A DNA stretch of 64,000 nt from an uncultured Sutterella sp. (lineage in GTDB: Bacteria > Pseudomonadota > Gammaproteobacteria > Burkholderiales > Burkholderiaceae_F), in the NCBI GenBank assembly GCA_900542805.1, contig UQOW01000001.1:118285-182284 (forward strand), in the 5' to 3' direction. How positions within the stretch are numbered: position 1 is the stretch's first letter; every line of letters starts with the position of its first letter. This document shows, one piece after another, positions 45,474-53,991 of the stretch. The position numbers were made by a program, and so were the translations under genes. Below the pieces are notes generated by a model, which saw only the letters and a list, made by a program, of their open reading frames with translations, did not search any database and had not been told where the DNA came from.

Positions 45474-47140
45474 AGTGCCCATCGCGCCGTTCCGAAACGT
45501 TGGGCGATTGTCTCTAAGTGTTTGCCGGTTGCATCAAAAAGGGAATTCCACCATAAGCTCCCGGTGAGCCCTCCCGGCACCAGAGAATGGGCAACTTGGT
45601 AACGAAAAAGATTCGGGGCCGTATCGGCTAAGTACCGCCAATTGTCCGTGATTTCGTCTTTTCGACTGTAAAAGAACTCAAAGCCCGGGAGCTTATCGGA
45701 CTTGGTGCGATTGACGGACGGACTTGCCGGCATCAGATTCCAAAGCGCATTGTTGTGCGTAAAGGACCACGGGAGGATGTGGTCGACATCGAACCGGTTT
45801 TTCAAAAGAGTCTTGCCGGACCAAACGCACGTCAAGTTGTCTTTTTGTGCATACAAGAGGCGCGCCTGACCGGTATCGCGTTCACATCCGTTACAGGCAA
45901 GAAGTTTCGGGAGGATGTCTGCCAAATCGGTTTCTCCCTGGGAAAACCGTGCGGTCAGATCGGCCCACTGCAGGAGAATCGAATCGATAAATAAGAGTCC
46001 GGTTTGTCGCATCTCGCTCCATAAGTCGGCATCAAGGCAAACAAATCCGAACCCCGAGTCGTCGGCGAATCGGTGCGGACTGTTTTGGGCGGAAAGATGC
46101 ATAAAAACCGGCTCTCCCGAGGCTGTTCCCGAGTAGACAATCGGTCCTTTCCTGACGGCAAGAGCCATTTTCGAGCGAACGAACTTAAGGGCCGATGATG
46201 CTCCGTTCGAGAGGCTCTCGGACTCCAAAGCACGTCGAAAGGCAAAGTAATCCCCGGCAAAACACTGCGTTAAGACCTTCAAGGACGTTTCGAATCCGGT
46301 TTTCCGCGTACCGCCGATTTGTTGTGTCCCGAGAAGCGGCCAGTAATACCCGATCCATTTTTCGACCACTCGGGAAAGCGGAACGGCAACGGTGTTTTCT
46401 TGGCAGACACGGGCGCAGTCTTCATCGCCTGAGGCAATCTCGCAGAGCGCCCGAAGTAGGGCCAATTTGTAGGTGCTTGTCTTCCTATCTTCGAAAAGAA
46501 CGGACTGCAACTTTTGTCTTCGCCGCGAGATTTGTCGGCTTTTGCGTAAGACCAAAGTGACCCAGGAAAAGGTGCGCTTTGCGGCATCGTCGTTTTTTTC
46601 TGCGGTTAGGAGTTGAAACCCGAAGTCTTCGAGCGCAAAGCGCATCGCTTCGACGGGCCTTGCGGCGTAAAAGCGGGCATCGTCCGTCGGATGACCGAGG
46701 GGAACGGAAAGGATTAACAGGCCGTCGTCTTCGGTCAGTTCGGCAATGTTTCGAGCCGTTCGGAAAAATGCCTCGTCGTTAAGGTGCATAAGGACGGCAC
46801 TTGCCACGACAACGTCAAACGCTCGGCCGGAATTGTCGGCGCGTAGGCCGGTGACGTCCGAAGCCGAGGCCGGCAAGGAGAAAAGCCGATATACGGGTTT
46901 CCCTTTTCGTTCGCGTGCCTCGGATAGCATACCCGCCGAGCCGTCTGTGGCCGTAACGCGAGCACCGAGCTCGGCCATAAAACGCGCGTCACGTCCGGAA
47001 CCGCAACCGAGTTCGAGAACGGATGTGTTCGGGGCAATCCAACGCGTTAAAAGCCGATGGAACGCTTCCGGAATCGTTTTGTCGTATCGGGAGCAAAGCG
47101 CCTTGGCGTGTGCATTGTAGTAGTCGAGGGTCTCGGACAT
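45470..47140 (-). CDS. Fusion of class I methyltransferase and HNH nuclease domain
   Basis: A 556-aa two-domain protein. Residues ~1-200 are a SAM-dependent methyltransferase: motif I is VLELGCGSGRDARF near residue 41, then VTATDGSAGMLSEARE and DVVVASAVLMHL. The middle (~205-430) starts with an Arg-rich SRRRQKLQSVLFED and TYKLALLRALCEIA and has no recognised motif. The C-terminal ~108 residues carry an HNH-type core: CVWSGKTLLKNRFDVDHILP, then NALWNLMPASPSVNRTKSDK, with Asn in place of the last His. The order suggests a modification/cleavage protein, perhaps defence-related, but the methyltransferase part resembles small-molecule enzymes more than DNA ones. It lies 60 nt downstream of rsmE on the same strand. 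Confidence 0.8.
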   Translation of the reverse strand: MSETLDYYNAHAKALCSRYDKTIPEAFHRLLTRWIAPNTSVLELGCGSGRDARFMAELGARVTATDGSAGMLSEARERKGKPVYRLFSLPASASDVTGLRADNSGRAFDVVVASAVLMHLNDEAFFRTARNIAELTEDDGLLILSVPLGHPTDDARFYAARPVEAMRFALEDFGFQLLTAEKNDDAAKRTFSWVTLVLRKSRQISRRRQKLQSVLFEDRKTSTYKLALLRALCEIASGDEDCARVCQENTVAVPLSRVVEKWIGYYWPLLGTQQIGGTRKTGFETSLKVLTQCFAGDYFAFRRALESESLSNGASSALKFVRSKMALAVRKGPIVYSGTASGEPVFMHLSAQNSPHRFADDSGFGFVCLDADLWSEMRQTGLLFIDSILLQWADLTARFSQGETDLADILPKLLACNGCERDTGQARLLYAQKDNLTCVWSGKTLLKNRFDVDHILPWSFTHNNALWNLMPASPSVNRTKSDKLPGFEFFYSRKDEITDNWRYLADTAPNLFRYQVAHSLVPGGLTGSLWWNSLFDATGKHLETIAQRFGTARWAL

Positions 47141-47200
47141 CGGTTCTGATATTCCGAAAAGGGTCCCTGAAAAGCTCGGGCGATTCAGGGGTTTGTCGGA

Positions 47201-47929
47201 TTAATAGAACTTCATGTCGCCGCTTGCAGCATTGGCAAGCGTAGCAGCAACAAGACCGGCTGTTTCCGTACGAAGTACGCGCGGTCCAATCAGAACCGAT
47301 TCCCATCCGAACTTAGCGGCAATGGCAATTTCGTTTGCGGAAAAGCCCCCTTCTGGACCGACGGCAAAGGCCACGGAACTGATGCGTGTCAGGCGCGGTG
47401 CCACAGTACTTGAAAGCGCAAGCATGTAGCGGCGGTCGGCCTTAACGTTTGCCATGGCTTTTTCAAACTGCATGAATTCAAGCGTCGGGATTGAATTGCG
47501 CCCGCATTGCTCACAGGCGGCGTGCATGATGTCGGCCCAACGAGTCAGACGGCGGTCGCGTCGATCCTCCGGCAACTTGGCCGTCGAACGAATGGACGGG
47601 ACAATCACAAGATGACTGACACCGAGTTCCACGGCTTTTTCCACAACATAGTCGAGCTTTTCGGCACTGATGAGGCCCTGAACCAGGGTAATGGAAAGGG
47701 GAGACTCGGTTTTGGGACGCTCTAAGGTCTCGATGGTAATGTAGGCATCATCGCCTTCAAAGGCAATCGGACCAGTCGCAATATCGCCTAAGCCGTTAAA
47801 AACACTGGCTTTTTCGCCGGCAGCCATGCGAAGAACACGACCGGCGTGATGCCGAGCGGCGGGCGGAAGATACGTACGAACTCCGATTTGGAAGGTGACA
47901 TTCGGGATATAGAAACGAGGAATTGCCAT
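47201..47929 (-). CDS. rsmE: 16S rRNA (uracil1498-N3)-methyltransferase RsmE
   Basis: SPOUT methyltransferase for U1498 of 16S rRNA; 242 aa. The N-terminal PUA-like domain starts MAIPRFYIPNVTF and has HHAGRVLRMAAGE; the catalytic domain has LVQGLISAEKLDYVVEKAVE, ACEQCGRNSIP, AVGPEGGFSANEI and LIGPRVLRTETAGLVAATLA, all typical. The only gene following it on this strand is the methyltransferase-HNH fusion, which may share its transcript. Confidence 0.96.
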   Translation of the reverse strand: MAIPRFYIPNVTFQIGVRTYLPPAARHHAGRVLRMAAGEKASVFNGLGDIATGPIAFEGDDAYITIETLERPKTESPLSITLVQGLISAEKLDYVVEKAVELGVSHLVIVPSIRSTAKLPEDRRDRRLTRWADIMHAACEQCGRNSIPTLEFMQFEKAMANVKADRRYMLALSSTVAPRLTRISSVAFAVGPEGGFSANEIAIAAKFGWESVLIGPRVLRTETAGLVAATLANAASGDMKFY

Positions 47930-48281
47930 GGTAAGCGGCTCCGTTCGGAAATAAGGGATAGGCTCCTTTCGCGGAGTCTACGCTATCTGTCGGGGAAAAA
48001 TCCGAGCGCGACGAATCGATTTTAGTCGGAAGAAGACAACAGTTTTTTCAATATCTTACTGATTTATCAAGAATAATAAGGGCAATTCTAGGCTTTTTCA
48101 GACGTTCTCACGCGTCGTTTACAAGCTCCTTCGTGTCGGATGACGGCCCGATTCAGGCGTTTTTCTTAATAAGGAGCTCTTTTAACTCTTCGTTAGGGTA
48201 TCGAGCGACCTGATAGAATCGGAACGAACTTTTCAGGGCATCCGCCCTTCTTTTTATATAAGTTTCACGCCCACTACCTAT
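47930..48281. other. rsmE-tkt intergenic region
   Basis: No gene was seen in this 352-bp divergent spacer. A GATAGAAT hexamer-like element at about 48212-48219 could be the tkt -10. A small AGGGC-ATCC-GCCCT hairpin (48235-48248) followed by TTCTTTTT precedes the tkt start by about 25 nt and might act as a weak attenuator. The stem is only 5 bp, so this is tentative. Confidence 0.35.
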
Positions 48282-50303
48282 ATGTCAGAAAAAGTATGTG
48301 CTTATTGCATGGCCAACGCCGTGCGCGCTTTGAGTATTGACGCAATCGAAAAAGCCAAGAGTGGCCATCCCGGTATGCCGATGGGAATGGCCGATATTGC
48401 CGTAGCCCTTTGGCTCAATCACCTGCGGCACAATCCGAACAATCCCAAGTGGATCGGGCGTGACCGTTTTATTCTCTCGAACGGTCACGGGTCGATGTTG
48501 CAGTACGCACTGCTCCATTTAACCGGTTACGACCTTTCGATCGAGGACATTAAGGTGTTTCGACAATTTAAAAGCCGTACGCCCGGACACCCGGAGTACC
48601 GCGTCGTTCCCGGGGTCGAAACAACCACAGGTCCTCTCGGACAGGGAATCGCCAATGCCGTGGGCATGGCGCTTGCCGAAAAGATGCTTGCTGCCGAATT
48701 TAACCGAGAGGGTTTCCCGGTTGTCGACAATCGAACCTATGTGTTCTTAGGCGACGGGTGCATGATGGAAGGCATCAGCCACGAGGCTTGCTCGCTTGCC
48801 GGTGTCTGGAAACTCAATAAGCTCATTGCCGTCTACGACGATAACGGAATTTCGATTGACGGCGATGTGAAAAACTGGTTTGCCGACGATAACCGTAAGC
48901 GCTTCGAAGCCTACGGGTGGAACGTCATCGGACCGATTGACGGACACAATATCGAGGCCGTCGATAAGGCGCTTTCCGAGGCTGAAGCGAGCACGGACAA
49001 GCCCACGCTCATTATTGCCAAAACCGTCATCGGGAAAGGCAGTCCGCATCTTGCCGGTACGGCCAAATGTCACGGTGCAGCTCTCGGGGCCGAAGAAGTG
49101 GCGGCTACGCGTGCCAACATCGGTTGGACGTATCCGCCCTTTGAAGTTCCCAAGGCGATTTACGAGGCGATGGATGCGCGCGAAAGTGGCAGAAAACGCC
49201 AAGAGGCGTATGACGCCATGTTTGCCGAGTACGAAAAGGCGTATCCGCAACTGGCATCCGAATTCAAACGTCGTCTGTCCGGTAAGCTTCCCGAGAACTT
49301 CGATCAGACGGTTTTCGAAGCGCTCTGCCGAGCCCAACAAGACAGTGAATCTCTTGCCACGCGCAAAGCCAGTCAGAAGGCTTTAAATGTTTTGGCTCCG
49401 GCACTTCCCGAGCTTTTCGGAGGATCGGCCGATTTAACCGGTTCGAATCTGACGGCTTGGAAGGGGGTCGTTCCGTTGATGCCCGACAACCCCATGGGGC
49501 GTCATGCCAGTTTCGGCGTGCGTGAATTTGCCATGGCAGCCATCGGAAACGGGATTGCGCTTTACGGCGGCTTTATTCCGTTCTCGGGAACGTTCCTGAC
49601 GTTTTCCGACTACGAGAGAAATGCGGTGCGCATGGCCGCACTCATGGCTATTCGCAACATCTTCGTATTTACGCACGATTCGCTCGGCGTCGGCGAAGAC
49701 GGTCCGACGCACCAGCCGATTGAGCAAACATCGGGCCTACGCCTGATTCCGAATTTAAGAGTTTGGAGACCGGCCGATACGGTGGAAACGACGGTTGCTT
49801 GGGCCGAGGCTCTGGAAAGAGACGACGGACCGAGTGCGCTGATTCTTTCCCGCCAGACCGTTGCGTTTACCGACCGCGAAGAGGTCGACGCAGACCTGAT
49901 TGCACGCGGCGGGTATGTTGCAGCCGAAGCACCTGCCGGGGAAGGTAAAGCACAGGTCATTTTGGCAGCAACCGGTTCGGAATTGCCGCTTGTGATGAAG
50001 GCGCGAGCCCTTTTAGCCGCACAAGCCGTTCAGGCACGTGTCGTTTCCTTGCCGTGTATGGAAGAGTTCGATTGCCAGGATGCCACGTACCGAGATTTTG
50101 TCTTTACGCCCGGAGTTCCCGTCTTAGGGGTCGAGGCCGGTGTGACCGCTCTTTGGTATAAGTACCTGCGCGGCAACGGGGATGTTCTCGGAATCGATAC
50201 GTTCGGAATGTCGGCTCCGGCCGGCGATTTGTGGAAGCATTTCGGCTTTACGGTGGATAATGTCGTTGACAAAGCCTTGCGACTTGTCGCAAAGGTCGGG
50301 TAG
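48282..50303 (+). CDS. tkt: Transketolase
   Basis: Thiamine-diphosphate enzyme of the non-oxidative pentose phosphate pathway; 673 aa. Motifs are IEKAKSGHPGMPMGMADIAV, GPLGQGIANAVGMALAEK, the TPP-binding FLGDGCMMEGISHEACSLAG to DDNGISIDG block, and the transketolase signature HDSLGVGEDGPTHQPIEQ. It is followed by pgk after 69 nt. In many Burkholderiales gap lies between tkt and pgk; here it does not. Confidence 0.97.
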   Translation: MSEKVCAYCMANAVRALSIDAIEKAKSGHPGMPMGMADIAVALWLNHLRHNPNNPKWIGRDRFILSNGHGSMLQYALLHLTGYDLSIEDIKVFRQFKSRTPGHPEYRVVPGVETTTGPLGQGIANAVGMALAEKMLAAEFNREGFPVVDNRTYVFLGDGCMMEGISHEACSLAGVWKLNKLIAVYDDNGISIDGDVKNWFADDNRKRFEAYGWNVIGPIDGHNIEAVDKALSEAEASTDKPTLIIAKTVIGKGSPHLAGTAKCHGAALGAEEVAATRANIGWTYPPFEVPKAIYEAMDARESGRKRQEAYDAMFAEYEKAYPQLASEFKRRLSGKLPENFDQTVFEALCRAQQDSESLATRKASQKALNVLAPALPELFGGSADLTGSNLTAWKGVVPLMPDNPMGRHASFGVREFAMAAIGNGIALYGGFIPFSGTFLTFSDYERNAVRMAALMAIRNIFVFTHDSLGVGEDGPTHQPIEQTSGLRLIPNLRVWRPADTVETTVAWAEALERDDGPSALILSRQTVAFTDREEVDADLIARGGYVAAEAPAGEGKAQVILAATGSELPLVMKARALLAAQAVQARVVSLPCMEEFDCQDATYRDFVFTPGVPVLGVEAGVTALWYKYLRGNGDVLGIDTFGMSAPAGDLWKHFGFTVDNVVDKALRLVAKVG

Positions 50304-50318
50304 TTTGTTGTGTCGGAT

Positions 50319-50340
50319 GGGTAAAACGTGTGTTTTACCC
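50319..50340 (+). promoter_or_regulatory. Intercistronic stem-loop between tkt and pgk
   Basis: GGGTAAAAC (50319-50327) and GTTTTACCC (50332-50340) form a perfect 9-bp stem with a GTGT loop. It lies 15 nt after the tkt stop and 33 nt before the pgk ATG, without a T-tract. It may be a processing/stability hairpin or a partial terminator. Confidence 0.55.
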
Positions 50341-50372
50341 TGCCGACGTCGTTCTTAAGGAAGAAAATTAAA

Positions 50373-51578
50373 ATGAAAGTTAAAACCTTGGAATCCTTGG
50401 CAAAAGAAGGTTTGTTGGACGGAAAACGTGTTTTGATCCGTTCCGATTTGAATGCCCCGCGTGATGATGAAGGGCGTATTACCAACGAGAAGCGTCTCGT
50501 GGCAAGCGTCCCGGCGATTAGTCTGGCACTCGATGCAGGCGCAGCCGTGATGATCATGAGCCATTTGGGCCGTCCGACCGAAGGTGAATTTAACGAACGT
50601 ACCGACAGCCTGGCCGGTATTGCCGTTCGCATGAGTGAACTCGTCGGCAAGCCCATCCGCCTCGTGCGTGACTATCTGAACGGCGTGGATGTCAAGCCCG
50701 GCGAAGTGGTGATGCTTGAAAATTGTCGTTGTAACAAGGGCGAGAAGAAAAACAACGAAGAGTTAGCGAAAAAGTACGCTGCGCTTTGCGACGTGTATGT
50801 GAACGATGCATTCGGCACATCGCACCGCGCTCAGGCCTCGACCGAAGGCGTGGCACGCTTTGCGCCTATTGCCTGTGCTGGTCCCTTGATGGCCGCGGAA
50901 ATCGAAGCGTTAACTAAGGCTGTTACCGAAGCCAAGCATCCGCTTGTGGCGATTGTCGGCGGTTCGAAGGTTTCCACCAAGTTGACGATTCTGAGTAACT
51001 TAGCGGAGAAAGTCGACCACTTGGTTGTGGGCGGCGGCATTGCCAATACTTTCCTGTTGGCCACGGGACACAAGATCGGAAAATCGCTTGCCGAACCGGA
51101 ACTTGTTGATGAGTGCAAGAAGGTTCTTGCGAAGTTAAGTGCTAAGGGTGCGGCACTTCCTTTGCCGACGGACGTTGTCGTTGCCAAGGAATTTAGCGAA
51201 ACAGCCGAACACCGCACGTGCAAGATTGAAGACGTGGCCGATGATGAAATGATTCTGGACGTGGGCCCGGAATCGGCCAAGGTTCTGGCCGATGTGGTTT
51301 CTCAGTCTCAGACCGTGGTTTGGAACGGACCGGTCGGTGTTTTTGAGATGAAGCCGTATGCGGACGGCACGCGCGTTCTGGGTGAGGCTATCGCCAAGCG
51401 TACGGCCGAAGGCGCATTCTCGATTGTCGGCGGCGGCGATACGATTAACGCGCTCAGCGTTTTCGGATTGACCGATAAGGTCAGCTACATTTCCACAGGC
51501 GGCGGTGCCTTCCTGGAATTCCTCGAAGGAAAGACGCTTCCTGCGATTGCAGCTCTTGAGGCCCGTGCTGACAAGTAA
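50373..51578 (+). CDS. pgk: Phosphoglycerate kinase
   Basis: Glycolytic enzyme making ATP and 3-phosphoglycerate; 401 aa. [17 protein letters not shown] near the start, [43 protein letters not shown] and the C-terminal [17 protein letters not shown] are family signatures. AAGGA lies about 13 nt upstream of the ATG at 50373, which gives [13 protein letters not shown]; a GTG 15 codons upstream would start inside the hairpin loop. A terminator follows the gene. Confidence 0.97.
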   Translation: MKVKTLESLAKEGLLDGKRVLIRSDLNAPRDDEGRITNEKRLVASVPAISLALDAGAAVMIMSHLGRPTEGEFNERTDSLAGIAVRMSELVGKPIRLVRDYLNGVDVKPGEVVMLENCRCNKGEKKNNEELAKKYAALCDVYVNDAFGTSHRAQASTEGVARFAPIACAGPLMAAEIEALTKAVTEAKHPLVAIVGGSKVSTKLTILSNLAEKVDHLVVGGGIANTFLLATGHKIGKSLAEPELVDECKKVLAKLSAKGAALPLPTDVVVAKEFSETAEHRTCKIEDVADDEMILDVGPESAKVLADVVSQSQTVVWNGPVGVFEMKPYADGTRVLGEAIAKRTAEGAFSIVGGGDTINALSVFGLTDKVSYISTGGGAFLEFLEGKTLPAIAALEARADK

Positions 51579-51598
51579 GACAAACTTGCCTTAAACAC

Positions 51599-51634
51599 AA
51601 ACACCCGTCAGAGAAATCCGGCGGGTGTTTGTTT
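51599..51634 (+). terminator. Intrinsic terminator of tkt-pgk
   Basis: AAACACCCG (51599-51607) pairs with CGGGTGTTT (51622-51630), followed by GTTT. It is located 21 nt after the pgk stop. Confidence 0.8.
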
Positions 51635-51650
51635 CGAAGAATCCGGCGGA

Positions 51651-52325
51651 TTAACGGCTGGATTTTTTTTGCGCGCGTTTGGCCAAAAACCGATGCACCC
51701 ATTCCCAGCACAGGGCGACGATAATCGGACCGGATGCGGCGGCGACAACGCCGAGAATTAAAATCATCGACAGATGATTTTTCACGATTGGTAGGTTTCC
51801 GAACAGATATCCTGCGCCGATGATGCTCACGGCCCAGATGACGGCCCCGAGGCCGCTGAAAAGTTCAAAACGTAGCATGCCCATGCCGGCCGCTCCGCCC
51901 ACAAGAGGCGCAAAGGCGCGAACAATCGGTACGAAGCGAGCCAAAATGATGGTCTTACCGCCGTGCTTTTCATAAAAAAGATTGGTTTTCTCGAGTTTTC
52001 GGGCATCGATCCAATGAATCGATCCGTCGTAGATACGCTTGCCGAACCAGCGACCGGTATGAAATCCCAGAGTGTTGCCCGCACAGGCTCCGAGGATTAC
52101 GGAAAGCATCAGGACCCACGGGTTCATCGTGCCGGCTGCCGCGACGGTTCCCGCGACAAACAGAAGGGAGTCTCCCGGCAAAAAGGCCATGATGACAATG
52201 CCTGTTTCCAAAAAGAAAATCATGAACATTGCCGCATAAACGAACATACCGTATTCGGTGGCGATGGTGACAAGAAAGTGATCGGCCTTCGTGAAAAGTT
52301 CAATAACGAGATCGACAAAAGACAT
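51651..52325 (-). CDS. DedA-family membrane protein
   Basis: A 224-aa inner-membrane protein of the DedA/SNARE-associated family, implicated in undecaprenyl-phosphate or lipid flipping and membrane homeostasis. Motifs are FFLETGIVIMAFLPGDSLLF, GNTLGFHTGRWFG and the conserved ILARFVPIVRAFAPLVGGAA with the essential Arg. Five hydrophobic segments and a basic C-terminus (LAKRAQKKSSR) are seen. It is convergent with pgk and stands alone. Confidence 0.94.
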   Translation of the reverse strand: MSFVDLVIELFTKADHFLVTIATEYGMFVYAAMFMIFFLETGIVIMAFLPGDSLLFVAGTVAAAGTMNPWVLMLSVILGACAGNTLGFHTGRWFGKRIYDGSIHWIDARKLEKTNLFYEKHGGKTIILARFVPIVRAFAPLVGGAAGMGMLRFELFSGLGAVIWAVSIIGAGYLFGNLPIVKNHLSMILILGVVAAASGPIIVALCWEWVHRFLAKRAQKKSSR

Positions 52326-52412
52326 AAAGTTCCCCGACTAGCGTTTTAAGCGCCGAAGAATTCTAGCCGATGCCGTTGCTAATGTCGGAAAATGCATCGG
52401 CATTCCGAGACG

Positions 52413-52439
52413 AAAAAAGCGCGACGGCTGTCGCGCTTT
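52413..52439 (-). terminator. Intrinsic terminator of the NSS transporter gene
   Basis: On the minus strand, AAAGCGCGAC and GTCGCGCTTT (10 bp, tetraloop) are followed by T residues. It is placed 22 nt after the stop at 52461. Confidence 0.9.
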
Positions 52440-52460
52440 CGTAGAAGGTGCCGAAGCAAC

Positions 52461-53816
52461 CTACTTAAAGAAAGGAATGATGCCGAGTACAAACACCGAA
52501 AGGATAATCAGCGGCAGAATCCACGTGCAGTAAAAACGCATGATATTGGGCATCCTAAGACCCCTACCGGAGTTGACTTCCTTCATGTAGTTGCTCCAGC
52601 CCCAGCCGCTCTTACGGGTGCAAAAGAGCACAAAACACAAAGACCCGAGGGGCAGCAAAATGTTGCTGACGATAAAGTCTTCCAGGTCGAGCACAACCGT
52701 TCCCGGTCCCAAGGGGTGGAAATCCGAGAGGATATTAAAGCCCAAGGCGCACGGCAGCGACAGCACGGCCACGGTCACGCAGCAAATGAAACTGGCTTTC
52801 GGGCGAGACCAGTTTGTTAAATCTCGCACGCACGACAAAATGGCTTCGCACACAGCCAGAACAGTCGAGAATGTGGCAAACGTCATAAATAGGAAGAAGA
52901 ACGAACCCCAGACGCGTCCGAAGGCCATCTCATGGAAGATGGTCGGAAGAGCTTCGAAAATCAGGCTCGGACCGGCCGTCGGTTTCACACCGTACGTAAA
53001 GCAAGCCGGGAAGATAATCAAACCGGCTAAGACGGCTACGACCGTATCCAAAGCGATGACGCTGGCTGATTCTTTCACAAGGGATTGGTCCTTGTTAATG
53101 TAGCTTGCGAAAATCGCCATACTACCGATGCCGATACTCAAGGAGAAGAAGGCCTGATTCATCGCAGCGACCACCGTGGCACTCGTAAACTTCGAGAAGT
53201 CCGGGAGCAGATAAAAGGTCAGTCCCTCTCGCGCCCCGTCAAGAAAGAGGCTATGTAGGGCCAGGAAAACCATCAGGACGAACAACAACCCCATCATCCA
53301 CTTAGAGACCGTTTCCAAGCCGGTTCGAAGCGGGAAGGACAGAATGATGAATGCACCGATGACCGTGATGACGGTATAAAACGTGACGGTCGGGGCACTC
53401 GAAAGCATGGCGCCGAAAAAACCGCCGACTGCTTTGGCATCGAGGGACGCCAAGGTTCCCGAGACACTTGAGACCAAGTAGTAGAGCATCCAGCCCGAAA
53501 CAACCGAATAAAACATCATCAGAACGACATTGCCGATAAGAGCGGCGTAGCCGTGCCAATGCCATTTGGAGCCGGGAGGCTCGATTTGCTGGTACATACA
53601 AACCGGGCTTTTCTGTGCGGCACGGCCGACGGAAAATTCCATCGTCATCACCGGAAGACCGAGCAAAATTAAAAAGCAAAGATAGGAAAGCACAAAAATG
53701 CCGCCGCCGTTTTGTCCCGTGAGCCAGGGAAATTTCCAGACATTACCCACGCCGATGGCACAACCGGCACTGAGCATCAAAAAACCGAGACGGCTTGAAA
53801 GTTGTTCGCGTTGCAT
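52461..53816 (-). CDS. Sodium-dependent NSS-family amino-acid transporter
   Basis: LeuT-fold Na+ symporter, 451 aa with about 11-12 membrane helices. The N-terminal RLGFLMLSAGCAIGVGNVWK followed by FPWLTGQNGGGIFVL contains the substrate/sodium-binding unwound TM1 region, and GLPVMTMEFSVGRAAQKSP follows as in the family. Substrate is unknown; relatives take up Trp, Tyr, Leu or other amino acids. A TACAAT hexamer about 50 nt upstream on the minus strand may be its -10. It is divergent from mutL and ends in a strong terminator, so it is monocistronic. Confidence 0.94.
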   Translation of the reverse strand: MQREQLSSRLGFLMLSAGCAIGVGNVWKFPWLTGQNGGGIFVLSYLCFLILLGLPVMTMEFSVGRAAQKSPVCMYQQIEPPGSKWHWHGYAALIGNVVLMMFYSVVSGWMLYYLVSSVSGTLASLDAKAVGGFFGAMLSSAPTVTFYTVITVIGAFIILSFPLRTGLETVSKWMMGLLFVLMVFLALHSLFLDGAREGLTFYLLPDFSKFTSATVVAAMNQAFFSLSIGIGSMAIFASYINKDQSLVKESASVIALDTVVAVLAGLIIFPACFTYGVKPTAGPSLIFEALPTIFHEMAFGRVWGSFFFLFMTFATFSTVLAVCEAILSCVRDLTNWSRPKASFICCVTVAVLSLPCALGFNILSDFHPLGPGTVVLDLEDFIVSNILLPLGSLCFVLFCTRKSGWGWSNYMKEVNSGRGLRMPNIMRFYCTWILPLIILSVFVLGIIPFFK

Positions 53817-53914
53817 ATTCGTAAAGAATCCGAAGTTTGGGCACCGGCCCTTAGAAAGTTACCGATTGTAACGGTTCGGTCGGAGTAACTAAAAGAAAGT
53901 CGGTGTTTTTTTGC

Positions 53915-53943
53915 TTGAGAGCGCACTGGGCTCCCGATAAAAT
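53915..53943 (+). promoter_or_regulatory. Probable promoter of mutL-miaA
   Basis: TTGAGA (53915-53920), a 17-bp spacer and TAAAAT (53938-53943) form a good sigma70 promoter about 50 nt upstream of the mutL ATG. Confidence 0.6.
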
Positions 53944-53991
53944 GCACGAATCGAAAAAACGTGTTCTGCTTTTGTGCGCGAGAAAAAGGCT

